Assembly: GCF_009913435.1 (NCBI RefSeq)
Contig: NZ_CP047895.1
Coordinates: forward strand, 1,248,501 to 1,312,500
Origin: Sphingomonas changnyeongensis
GTDB taxonomy: Bacteria; Pseudomonadota; Alphaproteobacteria; Sphingomonadales; Sphingomonadaceae
Length of the DNA stretch: 64,000 nucleotides
Direction of reading: 5' to 3'
This document shows positions 15,191 through 23,842 of the stretch, one piece after another. Each line of letters starts with the position of its first letter. Position 1 is the stretch's first letter. Made by a program: the position numbers and the translations under genes. The notes under the pieces are model-generated. The model had not been told where the DNA came from. It was given only the letters and a program-made list of their open reading frames with translations, and ran no database searches.

Positions 15191-17772
15191 CTCGTTTCTC
15201 CGCGCGTTGCTGTCACCGCCCCCAGATCCAGCAGGCCAATGCCGTCTGGGCTGACCTCGATCTCGATCACCAAGGGGGTGCTTGTGCCGAATGCTGCCCG
15301 GTAGCGACCGGGGCGCACGCCCTCGATCGTGAAACGTCCGGACCGGTCGGTGAAGAAGGTCAAAGCTTCGCTGGTTTCCCTGCCAAGCTCGATCGTCGAC
15401 AGCTTGCCAACTTGCAGGGCAACAGGACTGCCGGCGTCGTCGACCAGCCGGCCGATGACAATCCGGGATGCGGATGAGCCGACCGAGATGCCGTAGCCGG
15501 TGGCAGCGCCAGGGAACACGTCGTAACGGACCTTCCCAGGGTCGTAGCCAATCGGAAGATCCTCGACGTCGATGTTGATGATCTGAGGCGAGTAGAGCGC
15601 GCCGACCGGCGCGAGGGCAGGGCCAAGCAGGCCAGATTGCGCCTGGGGTTTCCGGCGCCCAAAGCCTTGGCCGACCCTGATCGCGCGCTTCTCGAGTGAT
15701 GGATGGCCACTCACAATAGCAAAGCTCGGCCCAACCGGTCGGCCCAGCGCAAGTCGATTGCCATCAAAAGCGATCTGACTGGCGATCGAGTAAGTCGAGC
15801 GCTGCGTGGTCGTCGGTTCGCCCCTTGTCGTGCGGATGACGTCATGACGGACAGCGGCCTGGAAGCGGTTCGCATTGAAACGCGCACCGCCTGAGCCGGT
15901 CCAGCGCCGGTCATTGCGTTCAAGCTGCACGTCCAGACCGTATTCGCCCACCTCCGGGGCCTCGAACCGCGTATATTGCAGCTGGGCCGAGTTCTGTTGG
16001 CTGTCGAATGTCGCACGCATCGTCGAGCGCTCACCGAGCGTCCGGAGGAGGGTGATGACAAACCGGGTGTCCCGTCCGAGGCCCGCAATACGTGCCGTCT
16101 CAAGCGCAGCTGTCATATTGAAGCGACCAAGCACCGCGCTCGCTGTTGCCCCCACCCGGTACTCTGCTCCCCCGCTGTCCCGACGCTGGAGATAGGCCCC
16201 ATTAAGGCCAACGAAGACGCCACCCGGGAGCAATGCAGAGAGAGCCCCGCGCACCTCACGCTTATATGTGTTCTCCAGCCGCCCAAGATTGCGAGGCCCC
16301 ACGAGGCGGAAGTCGCTGCTGATAAGCCGCACTTCGGCATTTGCGCGCAGATTGCGGACCGCCCCGAGATCAAGGACATTCAGGTCATAGGCAAGAAGCG
16401 CCTGGGTGCCGCGTCCGCTCTCACGATTGGACGAGATGGCGAGATTGGCGAGGAAGCTTCCGATCGGGCTTGCCCAGCTCCCCTCCAGGCCTGTCAACCA
16501 TCCAAAGCGGTTCGCTTGTGCGTTGAGCCCGAGCGTCAGCGCCTCCGATAAGCCCCGCCTGAAGAACCCTGTCGCCAGTGGCTCGTCGTTGCTGTAGCTG
16601 ATCCCTCCTGATCGATCCCGCTGCTGTGGCACGCCTATCGAAAAGGCGAATTCACTTAGTCCCGGGCGCAGCAGGTTCGCGCTGAAGAATTGCGAAAAGC
16701 GCGTGATCAGGCGCTGATTGAAGTCGTCAAACGCATAAATCTCGACCTCATTCTGACCAGTCAGAAACGGGAAGTCGCCCACATCATATTGGCCGGGATC
16801 GAGCCGCATCTGCCGGATGCTCGCTCCATTCACGCGGATATCGACCAGGGTAGGGCGATCGATCTGAAACCGAAATTGCCCCCCGGGACGGATGTTGCGG
16901 AACGGTTGGAGCTCTGAATAAGACCGCGCGACCGACAGCCCGCCAATCACCGGGGCAGCTTGAAACCCGGCTACCGCGACCGGCGTATCGCCCAGACTGA
17001 ACCGGACCGCGCGATCTACGTCGTCGTGGACCAGAACCACATTGCCGCGCCGGATCCGTCCACCTGCCTCGCCGTCCCGGGCGAACTCCCCAAACAGGGA
17101 CACCCCCGATAACCCGCCCATGTTGGATGCGAACTGTCCAAGCAGACCAATCGGGCGCGCTGTCGCGCCTTCGCCCTGCCACTCCAGGTTCTGGGACCCA
17201 AAGAGGGTGAGCGAGGCAGAGAAAGGTCTCGCCTCAAGATAGTCGCCGCCAACCGCCGAGGCGGAATCGTCAATCGCACGCAACGCAACGGCGCCCTGTC
17301 GGTCGATTGGAATGTCAATCGAGATCCGGAGTGCCGTTGCGTCAAACTGGGCAGGAACCCCAAGCTCAGCCAGTTCGGCAATGGTTGCTCGAGACTGTCC
17401 ATTGGCCGGCGAAACAAGACGCATGCGAATCTCGGCCGGAAGCCGGGGCCCAAGCAGCTCAGCAAGCTGCCGACGATCCACCGCAATCTGGTCGGCCGCG
17501 TCCAGTTCAGCATCGATCTGTCCGAGTTCGCGGCCGCCAAGATCGACAGGCAGGCTTATCTCGAAACGCCCGCCGCGATCAGCATCTGCGGTTTGGACAG
17601 AAGCCGCCGAGGCTGCGTCACCGAGCAGCGGCCAACCCAATGCCGAGGCTGACGCGCCGAGCATGATCATGAGCTGCCCGCAACTAGCGCGGGAGGAACC
17701 AGGCCGCCGCTTGGAAGGGGCAGAGAACTCGTTTTGCGCGCAGACAAGCGCAGGATGGGAGGACAGTCGCAT
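15187..17772 (-). CDS. outer-membrane usher of archaic chaperone-usher pilus
   Basis: 861 residues. After an N-terminal export signal comes the usher N-domain (GRFEISLPVDLGGRELGQIDAELDAADQIAV), then a long beta-barrel with a plug-like part (GQFRFQIDRPTLVDIRVNGASIRQMRLDPGQYDVGDFPFLTGQNEVEIYAFD), and C-terminal carboxypeptidase-like domains (VDDAGSPVALQVGKLSTIELG… and FFTDRSGRFTIEGVRPGRYRAAF). It forms the secretion pore and orders subunits. The start overlaps nothing; the stop overlaps the downstream SCPU start. Equivalent to CsuD by position and fold. Confidence 0.9.
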   Translation of the reverse strand: MRLSSHPALVCAQNEFSAPSKRRPGSSRASCGQLMIMLGASASALGWPLLGDAASAASVQTADADRGGRFEISLPVDLGGRELGQIDAELDAADQIAVDRRQLAELLGPRLPAEIRMRLVSPANGQSRATIAELAELGVPAQFDATALRISIDIPIDRQGAVALRAIDDSASAVGGDYLEARPFSASLTLFGSQNLEWQGEGATARPIGLLGQFASNMGGLSGVSLFGEFARDGEAGGRIRRGNVVLVHDDVDRAVRFSLGDTPVAVAGFQAAPVIGGLSVARSYSELQPFRNIRPGGQFRFQIDRPTLVDIRVNGASIRQMRLDPGQYDVGDFPFLTGQNEVEIYAFDDFNQRLITRFSQFFSANLLRPGLSEFAFSIGVPQQRDRSGGISYSNDEPLATGFFRRGLSEALTLGLNAQANRFGWLTGLEGSWASPIGSFLANLAISSNRESGRGTQALLAYDLNVLDLGAVRNLRANAEVRLISSDFRLVGPRNLGRLENTYKREVRGALSALLPGGVFVGLNGAYLQRRDSGGAEYRVGATASAVLGRFNMTAALETARIAGLGRDTRFVITLLRTLGERSTMRATFDSQQNSAQLQYTRFEAPEVGEYGLDVQLERNDRRWTGSGGARFNANRFQAAVRHDVIRTTRGEPTTTQRSTYSIASQIAFDGNRLALGRPVGPSFAIVSGHPSLEKRAIRVGQGFGRRKPQAQSGLLGPALAPVGALYSPQIINIDVEDLPIGYDPGKVRYDVFPGAATGYGISVGSSASRIVIGRLVDDAGSPVALQVGKLSTIELGRETSEALTFFTDRSGRFTIEGVRPGRYRAAFGTSTPLVIEIEVSPDGIGLLDLGAVTATRGETR

Positions 17773-17803
17773 CGTGCACCACCGTCATCCACCGCGACCA
17801 GCG

Positions 17804-18490
17804 TCAGTCTGCGACACGCAGTTCAGGCGTGCCCGCTACGTCAGGGATCACGAAACTGCGCCTGGACCCTGGCGTGAGAAGAGTGCGCTCTGCAATGCGA
17901 GCCAGTTCGGGACCGGGGATCGTTTTGCCGGCAAAGGCCAGGCTGATGTCGTTCATGTAGATGAAACGCGACCCGTCATTGGCCAGGGTGACCCGGACAC
18001 CGTTGCCCTCCGGAACGGCCTGCGCGACACGGGGCGCTGCGGTTGTGCCCCCCGGTGCCACATGCACGGAAGCCCCGATACGCAGGATCCGCTGGACCCC
18101 GGACGCGGTGCCGCTCGTCACGTCGACAGGCACTTCACCGGCGTACAGTGTGAACGAACGGGATTTTTGCAACGCGGGTCCCTGCCAGATGACCCTGATC
18201 GTCTGTCTCTTGCCCGGCTCAATGATCGCCTGGGCCGGGAAGATACGAAAAAGCTCGTCAGCTGGCGTTTGCTTCTCGGTTCCGTCCTCATTCACCTCGC
18301 GTTCGACAATCTCGACCGAAATCGGAAGCGGGACAGTGCGGGGATTGCTCACGACAATTGTCGCGCCGCGGATATCGCGCGGAAGCTCCATGACCGTGAC
18401 CGTCGGCACGACGTCGAAGGCAAGAGCCATCGCCGGCATCATCACTAGCGCTGTCAGTATGACCAGCTTGGTCCGGATCCGCGCAATCAT
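17804..18490 (-). CDS. periplasmic pilus chaperone (PapD/CsuC-like)
   Basis: 228 residues with a signal peptide (LVILTALVMMPAMALA). Two Ig-like domains: the N-terminal block RGATIVVSNPRTVPLPISVEIVEREV and the linker to domain two (IRVIWQGPALQKSRSFTLYAGEVPV) are typical of pilus chaperones. It would cap SCPU subunits and pass them to the usher encoded 31 bp downstream. Same strand and operon as the main subunit gene. Confidence 0.9.
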   Translation of the reverse strand: MIARIRTKLVILTALVMMPAMALAFDVVPTVTVMELPRDIRGATIVVSNPRTVPLPISVEIVEREVNEDGTEKQTPADELFRIFPAQAIIEPGKRQTIRVIWQGPALQKSRSFTLYAGEVPVDVTSGTASGVQRILRIGASVHVAPGGTTAAPRVAQAVPEGNGVRVTLANDGSRFIYMNDISLAFAGKTIPGPELARIAERTLLTPGSRRSFVIPDVAGTPELRVAD

Positions 18491-18558
18491 CGCTCGTTCT
18501 TCCCCCCTTGATATGTCTGGAAAGTCGGGGCCGGCTGTTGCCGACCCCGACTGCCCGG

Positions 18559-19023
18559 TCAGTTGGGGGTGACCGTGGCGACGATCGTGTCGGTGTAGGT
18601 GCCCGCGATCGTGGCGGCCGCCGGCAGACGAACGACCATCGAGCGGGTGAAGTTCGAGCCAGCCGGAGCACCCGAGCCATAGGTCACCGAGCGCGGCGCA
18701 GTCAGGCCGGCGAGCGGGATGTTCGCCGACGGAATGCCGAACTCATAGGCGAGGGTGTTGTTGCCCGACTTCAGCACGCCGTTGTTCTGCGACGTGAAGG
18801 TGACCTGGTTCGCACCGTCATAGTTGCAGCTCGTGGTGAGCGATTCGGCACCCTGGACGTTGGTCGAGGTCAGATCGAGGGCATCGAACGGGCCGTTCAG
18901 GAACGCGGAAATCGTGCACGACTTGGCCAGCGTACCCGAAAGCGGGATGTTCACGCTGGTCTGCGCCGAGGCCGAGCCGGTCGCGAGGGCGGCCACAGCG
19001 GCCGCAATCAGAAGCTTCTTCAT
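18559..19023 (-). CDS. spore-coat-U domain major pilin (CsuA/B-like)
   Basis: 154 residues. Starts at 19023 with signal MKKLLIAAAVAALATGSASA; an upstream in-frame ATG at 19083 would spoil the signal. The mature protein begins QTSVNIPLSGTLAKSCTISAF and has two Cys (SCTI, SCNY) for the expected disulfide, ending in the donor-strand-type VATVTPN. As the first gene of the operon and the smallest subunit, it is the probable main shaft pilin of the archaic (Csu-type) system involved in surface attachment and biofilm. Confidence 0.9.
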   Translation of the reverse strand: MKKLLIAAAVAALATGSASAQTSVNIPLSGTLAKSCTISAFLNGPFDALDLTSTNVQGAESLTTSCNYDGANQVTFTSQNNGVLKSGNNTLAYEFGIPSANIPLAGLTAPRSVTYGSGAPAGSNFTRSMVVRLPAAATIAGTYTDTIVATVTPN

Positions 19024-19426
19024 GATGTTCCATCCCCAAAGATATTCAGGTGAGTGGGCATCCGCGCGAAGCCGGGTCTCCATTCCAGCGCTCGCACCGA
19101 TGATCGACCTCGGGGCCTTTGGTTGTGGCCATCAAGGCGATGCGTGTTGGCTAGTTGATTCGCTCGCAGCTCACATCACCAAGATTGGGTATGGGCCTGT
19201 AACGGTCTGCCGGGCACGCGCCGGACAAGCGCTTCAAATCAGCTACTTGGATAGATAACGGAGAATTAAAAATTGCGGGCACTCCGGGCTTGCGTACCAG
19301 CACGGTACATTCTGGGCTTGGCACGGTTGAGGTCATCGCGAAGGTGAACGCCTTTGGTCCCAACCCCACGGAGAAGATCTCTTCGGTTCTTTTTCGCGGC
19401 GCCACTTGAGCAACGAAGGGATGACG
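19024..19426. other. promoter region of the pilus operon; possible ORF fragment
   Basis: About 400 bp upstream of the major pilin gene. It must carry the pilus promoter. A plus-strand frame of about 67 codons without a start (from about 19204 to a TGA at 19407-19409, containing KSATWIDNGELKIAGTPGLRT) has gene-like composition and may be a remnant. I cannot name it. No clear operator is visible. Confidence 0.3.
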
Positions 19427-19582
19427 ATGCCGCGTGCTGGCAGTAAGCTGGCGGGCGCGCTGGACCTCGACGGGGACGAGGTTGAGCGGGTGGCCGCGAC
19501 GGAAAGCGGCCGGGCCTGTTCGGTGACACGCAGCCCGCCGGTCCCCCGGCGATGTGCTGGGCGCTGCGGGGAGGAACTTTGA
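19427..19582 (+). CDS. small hypothetical protein, coupled to the next ORF
   Basis: 51 residues (MPRAGSKLAGALDLDGDEVERVAATESGRACSV…). GAAGGG lies eight bases upstream of ATG 19427. Its TGA overlaps the ATG of the next small ORF (TGATG), which argues for translational coupling. No recognised family; the Arg/Pro/Cys-rich tail could equally be non-coding. Function unknown. Confidence 0.3.
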   Translation: MPRAGSKLAGALDLDGDEVERVAATESGRACSVTRSPPVPRRCAGRCGEEL

Positions 19583-19743
19583 TGGACCAGCAGAATGATG
19601 ATCGCCGGGAGCCCTCTTCGCCGGCTGCTCGTGCGGCTCTGGGAAGAGCATTCCGCCGTCTGGCGAAGACCTACCAGGACGATCCGGAAATCCTGAAGAT
19701 GGCGGACAGCCTCGAAGGTAAGGACCAGGAGGCGCAACCCTAA
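19582..19743 (+). CDS. small hypothetical acidic protein
   Basis: 53 residues: MDQQNDDRREPSSPAARAAL… with a helical centre (ALGRAFRRLAKTYQDDPEILKMADSLEG). A strong ribosome site GGAGGAAC lies five bases before the ATG, the best in this region. The composition is helical and charged, as for a small regulatory or binding protein, but there is no recognised domain. It lies between the pilus operon and the upstream LuxR gene, facing away from the pilus. Confidence 0.5.
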   Translation: MDQQNDDRREPSSPAARAALGRAFRRLAKTYQDDPEILKMADSLEGKDQEAQP

Positions 19744-20048
19744 GCGTCACCGGGTTTCCCGACCAAGGCCCCGTGGCGCTGGCTGATCTGCGCGGTGGTA
19801 CGCGCGGCCGCGATAGCCGTGTGCTGCAGGTGTACCGCCGCTATCGGCTGTCGAAGGCGAGCGCTGCCGGCGAGGCGCCCATGACCGCATCCATCTGCTT
19901 GTGGACACCGGTTGCCCACGAAGACTAGTTGTAAAGCAGTGCCGGTTAGTCCGGCGTGTGCGGACGGGATCCATCCCCATTCGCGCCAGGCGAACAGCGG
20001 GGCTCTGCCGTCTCCACTTGGGCACGTCCCGTTGTTCGTCTGGTTACC
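19744..20048. other. intergenic, no recognised feature
   Basis: About 300 bp between a small ORF and the convergent LuxR gene. A plus-strand frame without ATG (ending at a TAG at 19925-19927) reads VALADLRGGTRGRDSRVLQVYRR and could be a decayed fragment. No repeats, terminator or RNA gene seen. Confidence 0.3.
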
Positions 20049-20678
20049 TCACCGCCCATAAGTGTGAAGCCGGCTCAGAAGCGCTTCCCGGCTGTTGACC
20101 CCGATCTTCGTGTAGAGCGACTTGATGTGCGACCGCACGGTGTCGAGGGACTTCCCAAGCTTCAAGGCAATATCCGTTGCTGTCATCCCGTTGGCCAGGG
20201 CCTCGGCGACCCGTGCTTCGGCGGCTGTCAGACCGAATATCTCGATGATCGGTCCGGTCGCGAGCATGCGCTCCGGCGCAGGTTGCCGAAGCTCCAGTGC
20301 GCCCCAGGGGGCTTCCCATCCCTCAAGCCGGAGAGCCCTGATCAGGATCAGGGTCTGGCTACCCACGATCTGCCCCGGTACGGTCAGCTCCTCGCATGCC
20401 GGCTCGAGTAAGAATGCGCTGATACGCTCGGCACTCGCCCCGTCGAGCGGAACAGGCTGGCCTTCGATCAACTGCGCGCCACCTGCACAAGCGAATAGCC
20501 GCATAGCGGCTCGATTTGCGCGAACGACAGAGAGGCGAGCGCCCGTGATGATCCGTGCGGCTGGATCATGGTCAAACCATTGGCTCGTCGGATCCGCACG
20601 GGGCGGCCACGACCTCTCAGGCGAGGGCGCTGGCGGTCGCTCGGCTTGAGCGTGAAAGACAAACTGCGTCGCTGACAT
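20049..20678 (-). CDS. LuxR-type transcriptional regulator, paralogue of the 12164 gene
   Basis: 209 residues. N-terminal PAS-like part with WFDHDPAARIITGARLSVVRANRAA, matching the block in the regulator at 12164-12769. C-terminal LuxR helix-turn-helix (about 148-205: FGLTAAEARVAEALANGMTATDIALKLGKSLDTVRSHIKSLYTKIG). No receiver domain. Same strand as the pilus operon and about 1 kb upstream of it; likely a regulator of pilus expression, but the ligand is unknown. Confidence 0.85.
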   Translation of the reverse strand: MSATQFVFHAQAERPPAPSPERSWPPRADPTSQWFDHDPAARIITGARLSVVRANRAAMRLFACAGGAQLIEGQPVPLDGASAERISAFLLEPACEELTVPGQIVGSQTLILIRALRLEGWEAPWGALELRQPAPERMLATGPIIEIFGLTAAEARVAEALANGMTATDIALKLGKSLDTVRSHIKSLYTKIGVNSREALLSRLHTYGR

Positions 20679-20703
20679 CGTTGGCGTCGGCGTCGGCGTT
20701 CAG

Positions 20704-20859
20704 TCAGCGATTTCGGAATGGGAGGATCACCGCCCCGTTCGACCGCGGCCCCGGTGCGATGTCGACGAAATAGTCGGTGGTGATCTGTGTGCTGCGCAGC
20801 CGGGTGGGCCACAGCCTGTTGCGGCGAGGGCGGCGCAGAATCATCAGGTGCAATGCCAT
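20704..20859 (-). CDS. small hypothetical basic protein
   Basis: 51 residues starting MALHLMILRRPRRNRLWP, then TRLRSTQITTDYFVDIAPGPRSNGAVILPF. The composition looks like protein rather than shadow, with a basic N-terminal part and a hydrophobic C-terminal half. It lies 25 bp upstream of the LuxR gene on the same strand. No family recognised; could be a short leader ORF. Confidence 0.35.
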   Translation of the reverse strand: MALHLMILRRPRRNRLWPTRLRSTQITTDYFVDIAPGPRSNGAVILPFRNR

Positions 20860-21177
20860 GTCGCTATCCGTTTCGCTGTCCCAGTAGGTTCGGACAACGA
20901 ACTAGAGTCGCCTCACCGGACAGTCGATCACCCGCTTGGGTGAAGTCGTATCGGGCTGCCTGCAGATGACCCATTTTGGTGCACTTGCAATGTTTCTATT
21001 TAACTCGCGAATAGGTCCAACAAGTCCAAAACGGATGTTGTCTGAGGTACGGCGAACCGTTATTCGGTGGCCTGAGGCACGCGCTGCGCAAGGCTGTTCA
21101 CATATAGAGCGTCTCTGGGGTTTATCACGGAGGTCGCGCTTTTTGGGCAAGACCAAGCCGTTTCACCCGTCTGGGGT
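20860..21177. other. intergenic, lower-GC promoter region
   Basis: About 320 bp between divergent genes, with an AT-richer centre (about 20970-21070). It should hold the promoter of the LuxR gene starting near 21178. I see no palindrome long enough to name an operator. Confidence 0.35.
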
Positions 21178-22340
21178 ATGTTAGAAAGTCTCCACTGTCC
21201 GCTATCCGCGGGCTGGAACTCAGCAGCACACGTGACATCAAAAGTGGCGGACCGGGGCGATCAGACAGCTACGCTGGCGAAGTATGCCGTGCAGGCAGCA
21301 CAGGAGCGGCATGGGTGGCGACCTGTGCTGTCCATCCTTCGCGAGAGGGTGGGAGGCACAGGCAGCGCGTTTGCGATCGTCGATCTTGCAATGGGAACGT
21401 TTCTTCACGCCGAGCTGGAGGGCTTCGAGCGTGCCGAGAGCGACATCTGGGCGCGGTACAATGACGAGCTGGCACCGAGAGACAAGCATCCGCGCTTTTT
21501 GCGCAAGATTGGCCACCTCGAGGGTACACGGATGCCGATATCAGCGCGCAAGACGATGCAGCGACGAGCGAAGTCGCAGCTTGGCTGGCCGAGCGGCTTG
21601 GCGTCGGCCGCAAGGTCGCGTGCCTGGTCCGGCTCGGAAACCTTGGAGCATCCTTCCAGATCCACCGTCCGGCCAGCGAAGGCGCATATGGCAAGGCAGA
21701 CATCGTCCGGATCTGCGACGCAGTTGGCGAGATTGCCGAGCATGTGCTCGCCTATCTCGGCTATCTGAGCGACGTTCGACGGGCCTATCTGCTTGGCCTT
21801 GGCGGTCAGGGCGATGCCAGCCTCGTCGTTGTCGACCAACGGGGACAGCCGCTTTTTGTCCACGATGGCACAAGGCCGGCTGCCGACTTTCTTTCCCCAG
21901 ACAACGGTTTCTCGCTCGCCGACCCCGCGAAGCAAAAGGTTTTCGACAAAGTGGTGAAGATCGCGGTGCGCGGCATGCGGTCGGCGCCGATCTTGGCGGA
22001 GACCAGTCCCGGCCTGGTATCGCTGCTGCACGCCAAACCCATCCGCGACCAGCAGGTGTCAGTGCTCTTCAACCTTGCCCGGGCAATCGTGTTCGTCCGC
22101 GAATGTCGCGTCTGGAGCAATCGGGTCAGTGAGTCCCTGCGCGAAGCCTTTGGGCTCACCGAGAAAGAGTCACGCGTCGCCATTCTCTCCGGCCAGGGAA
22201 AAAATCCCCGCGAGATCGCAAGTGAGATGGGGATCTCGTATGAGACCGTGCGGTCCCACCTGAAGTCGATCTTCGCGAAGATGGGTGTAAAGCGCCAAGC
22301 CGAAGTGGCCTTTTTGGTCGCTCGGATGGAAAGCGATTGA
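21178..22340 (+). CDS. LuxR-type regulator with large N-terminal domain (apparent frameshift)
   Basis: Two adjacent frames join into 387 residues if one C is added near 21535-21536 (…GTRMPDISAQDDAATSEVAAWLAERLG…). The C-terminal LuxR domain is clear: FGLTEKESRVAILSGQGKNPREIASEMGISYETVRSHLKSIFAKMG. The N-terminal 300 residues resemble neither PAS nor receiver closely. The first 20 codons have atypical composition, so a GTG near 21232 may be the real start. Divergent from the 20049 LuxR gene, and the third such regulator within 10 kb. Confidence 0.7.
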
Positions 22341-22494
22341 TGCGTTTCCAGCACAACCGTCTGGGATCACAGCCCTGACGCACCCGTGCAGCCGTCACAT
22401 CACGGCATTTGACGTAACAGATATTATCGGGATTCGAATATGCTGTGCGGGTCTCCGTCGTCGGAACATTTGGCGCAATTCGCGGCGTAGCTTA

Positions 22495-23323
22495 GGGTCA
22501 GGACCCATTGATGTGAGCGCCGCGATCTGATTCAGGCTCCGCGAGGAAACCGGAATGAGCGACCTGTTTTTGGCTGACGAACGAGCAGATGGAGCGGCTG
22601 CGGCCGTTTTTTCCCAAGAGCCATGGCAAGCCTCGGGTGGACGACCGGCGGGTGCTGAGCGGGATCGTATTCGTCAATCGCAACGGGCTGCGCTGGCGAG
22701 ACGCACCCAGCGAGTACGGCCCGCACAAAACGCTATAGAATCGGTGGAAGCGCTGGGGCAGCCGGCGTGTTCGCGCGCATGATGGGGGGCGACCGTAGGC
22801 ACCGAGCTGCAGACCATCATGATCGACGCGACCTACCTCAAGGCGCACCGCGCGGCATCGAGCCTGCGGGTTGAAAAGGGGATCTCGGCCGGCTGATCGG
22901 CCGCACCAAAGGCGGCATGAATACCAAGCTCCATGCCATCGCCGATGCAAACGGACGCCCCTTGAGCTTCTTCATGGCCGCCAGGCAAGTCAGCGACTAC
23001 ACGGGCGCGGCGGCGCTGCTGGACGACCTGCCCAAGGCGCAATGGCTGCTCGGCGACCGCGGCTACGACGCCGACTGGTTCAGGGACGCTCTCCAGGCCA
23101 ACGGCATTCAGCCCTGCAGTCCGGGCCGCAAATCGCGTAACGAGCCCGTCAGATACGACAGGCGCTGCTATCGCCGTCGCAGCCGCATCGAGATCATGTT
23201 CGGCCGCCTCAAGGACTGGCGGCGCGTCGCTACCCGCTACGACCGCTGCCCAACAGTCTTCCTCTCCGCCATCGCGCTCGCAGCCACCGTCATCTTCTGG
23301 CTATGACCAATGAGTCCTGACCC
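22495..23323 (+). mobile_element. IS5-family element, decayed
   Basis: Ends GGGTCAGGACCCATTG (left) and GGGTCAGGACTCATTG (right, read inward): 15 of 16 identical. TA precedes the left end (22493-22494) and follows the right end (23324-23325), possibly the target duplication. The element contains one transposase gene with several independent lesions. Confidence 0.85.
22555..23306 (+). pseudogene. IS5-family transposase, degenerate
   Basis: Starts MSDLF and shifts at a T run (one T too many), then reads WLTNEQMERLRPFFPKSHGKPRVDDRRVLSGIVFVNRNG. It has an amber codon where YNRWKRW is expected, another shift before AGVFARMMGG, and a further shift after LRVEKG. The last 129 codons (22917-23306: MNTKLHAIADANGRPLSF… GYDADWFRDAL…RSRIEIMFGRLKDWRR) are intact, with the DDE residues D (GDRGYD) and E (IEIMFGRL). 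Insertions, deletions and nonsense changes are mixed, so this is true decay rather than the undercall pattern seen in other genes. Confidence 0.88.
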
Positions 23324-23325
23324 TA

Positions 23326-23424
23326 GAGATTGACCCGATCGTCATAGCCGATCGGACCCTTCTGTAAGTAGCGGCTAGGCATCGGTAGGTAGATGCGCGC
23401 CTTGTAACAGTACGTCCCGATCTC
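23326..23424 (-). pseudogene. RHS-repeat core domain remnant, cut by the IS5 element
   Basis: On the minus strand, 33 codons read EIGTYCYKARIYLPMPSRYLQ… then KGPIGYDDRVNL, up to the IS5 right end. This matches the RHS-associated core motif (GLYYYKARxYSPxLGRFLQxDPIGY). The frame has a stop just upstream and ends at the insertion, so only a fragment remains. The usual next residues (YAYVGNDP) are not found on the other side of the IS. A former RHS toxin/polymorphic protein gene probably stood here. Confidence 0.6.
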
Positions 23425-23842
23425 GGGGAGTCACGCCTGCCCAGTATCCCGCCCAAAACGCAAGACGCGTCATAGCTGCTGACGTTCAACCGCATGCCCG
23501 CGGCGACGTGAATGGGTCTGCCGTCTGGCTGACGAGAGATGTTGCCCGGCAACGTCCAGTCTCCCCCACAGATCGCCCTCCGCCAGCCTCCGCAGGCGGA
23601 GAGTTCCTCGGATTGCCGTCGGTCATATGCCTCACTCCTGCACAAGTTCGCGGCTCTGTCCTGTCGTTCCGGGGGCTTTACGCAATCGGGTGACATTCAT
23701 CGGACTCGATGGAGGATTTGCCGAAAAACGGCTGTCCCGCGCTTGCCGCCCTCCACATCCGCCCCGAAAACCCGATGCCGCCAAAGCCGGCACATCATGT
23801 TATCAGCCTGTCAGCGATGGCGAGGGACCAGGGGGGAATGTC
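23425..23842. other. intergenic between RHS remnant and tricorn gene
   Basis: About 420 bp. A minus-strand open frame (to 23696) continues past the RHS remnant in a different phase but I cannot recognise it; it may be more decayed RHS gene. A short hairpin (CTCCGC…GCGGAG near 23578-23602) is visible. The promoter of the tricorn gene should lie near 23750-23830; AGGGACCAGGGGGGAA precedes its ATG. Confidence 0.35.

Noticed and set aside
19151..19750. 199-codon minus ORF upstream of the pilus operon
   Set aside because: Pro, Arg and Ser-rich shadow composition; it overlaps the small ORF that has a good ribosome site.
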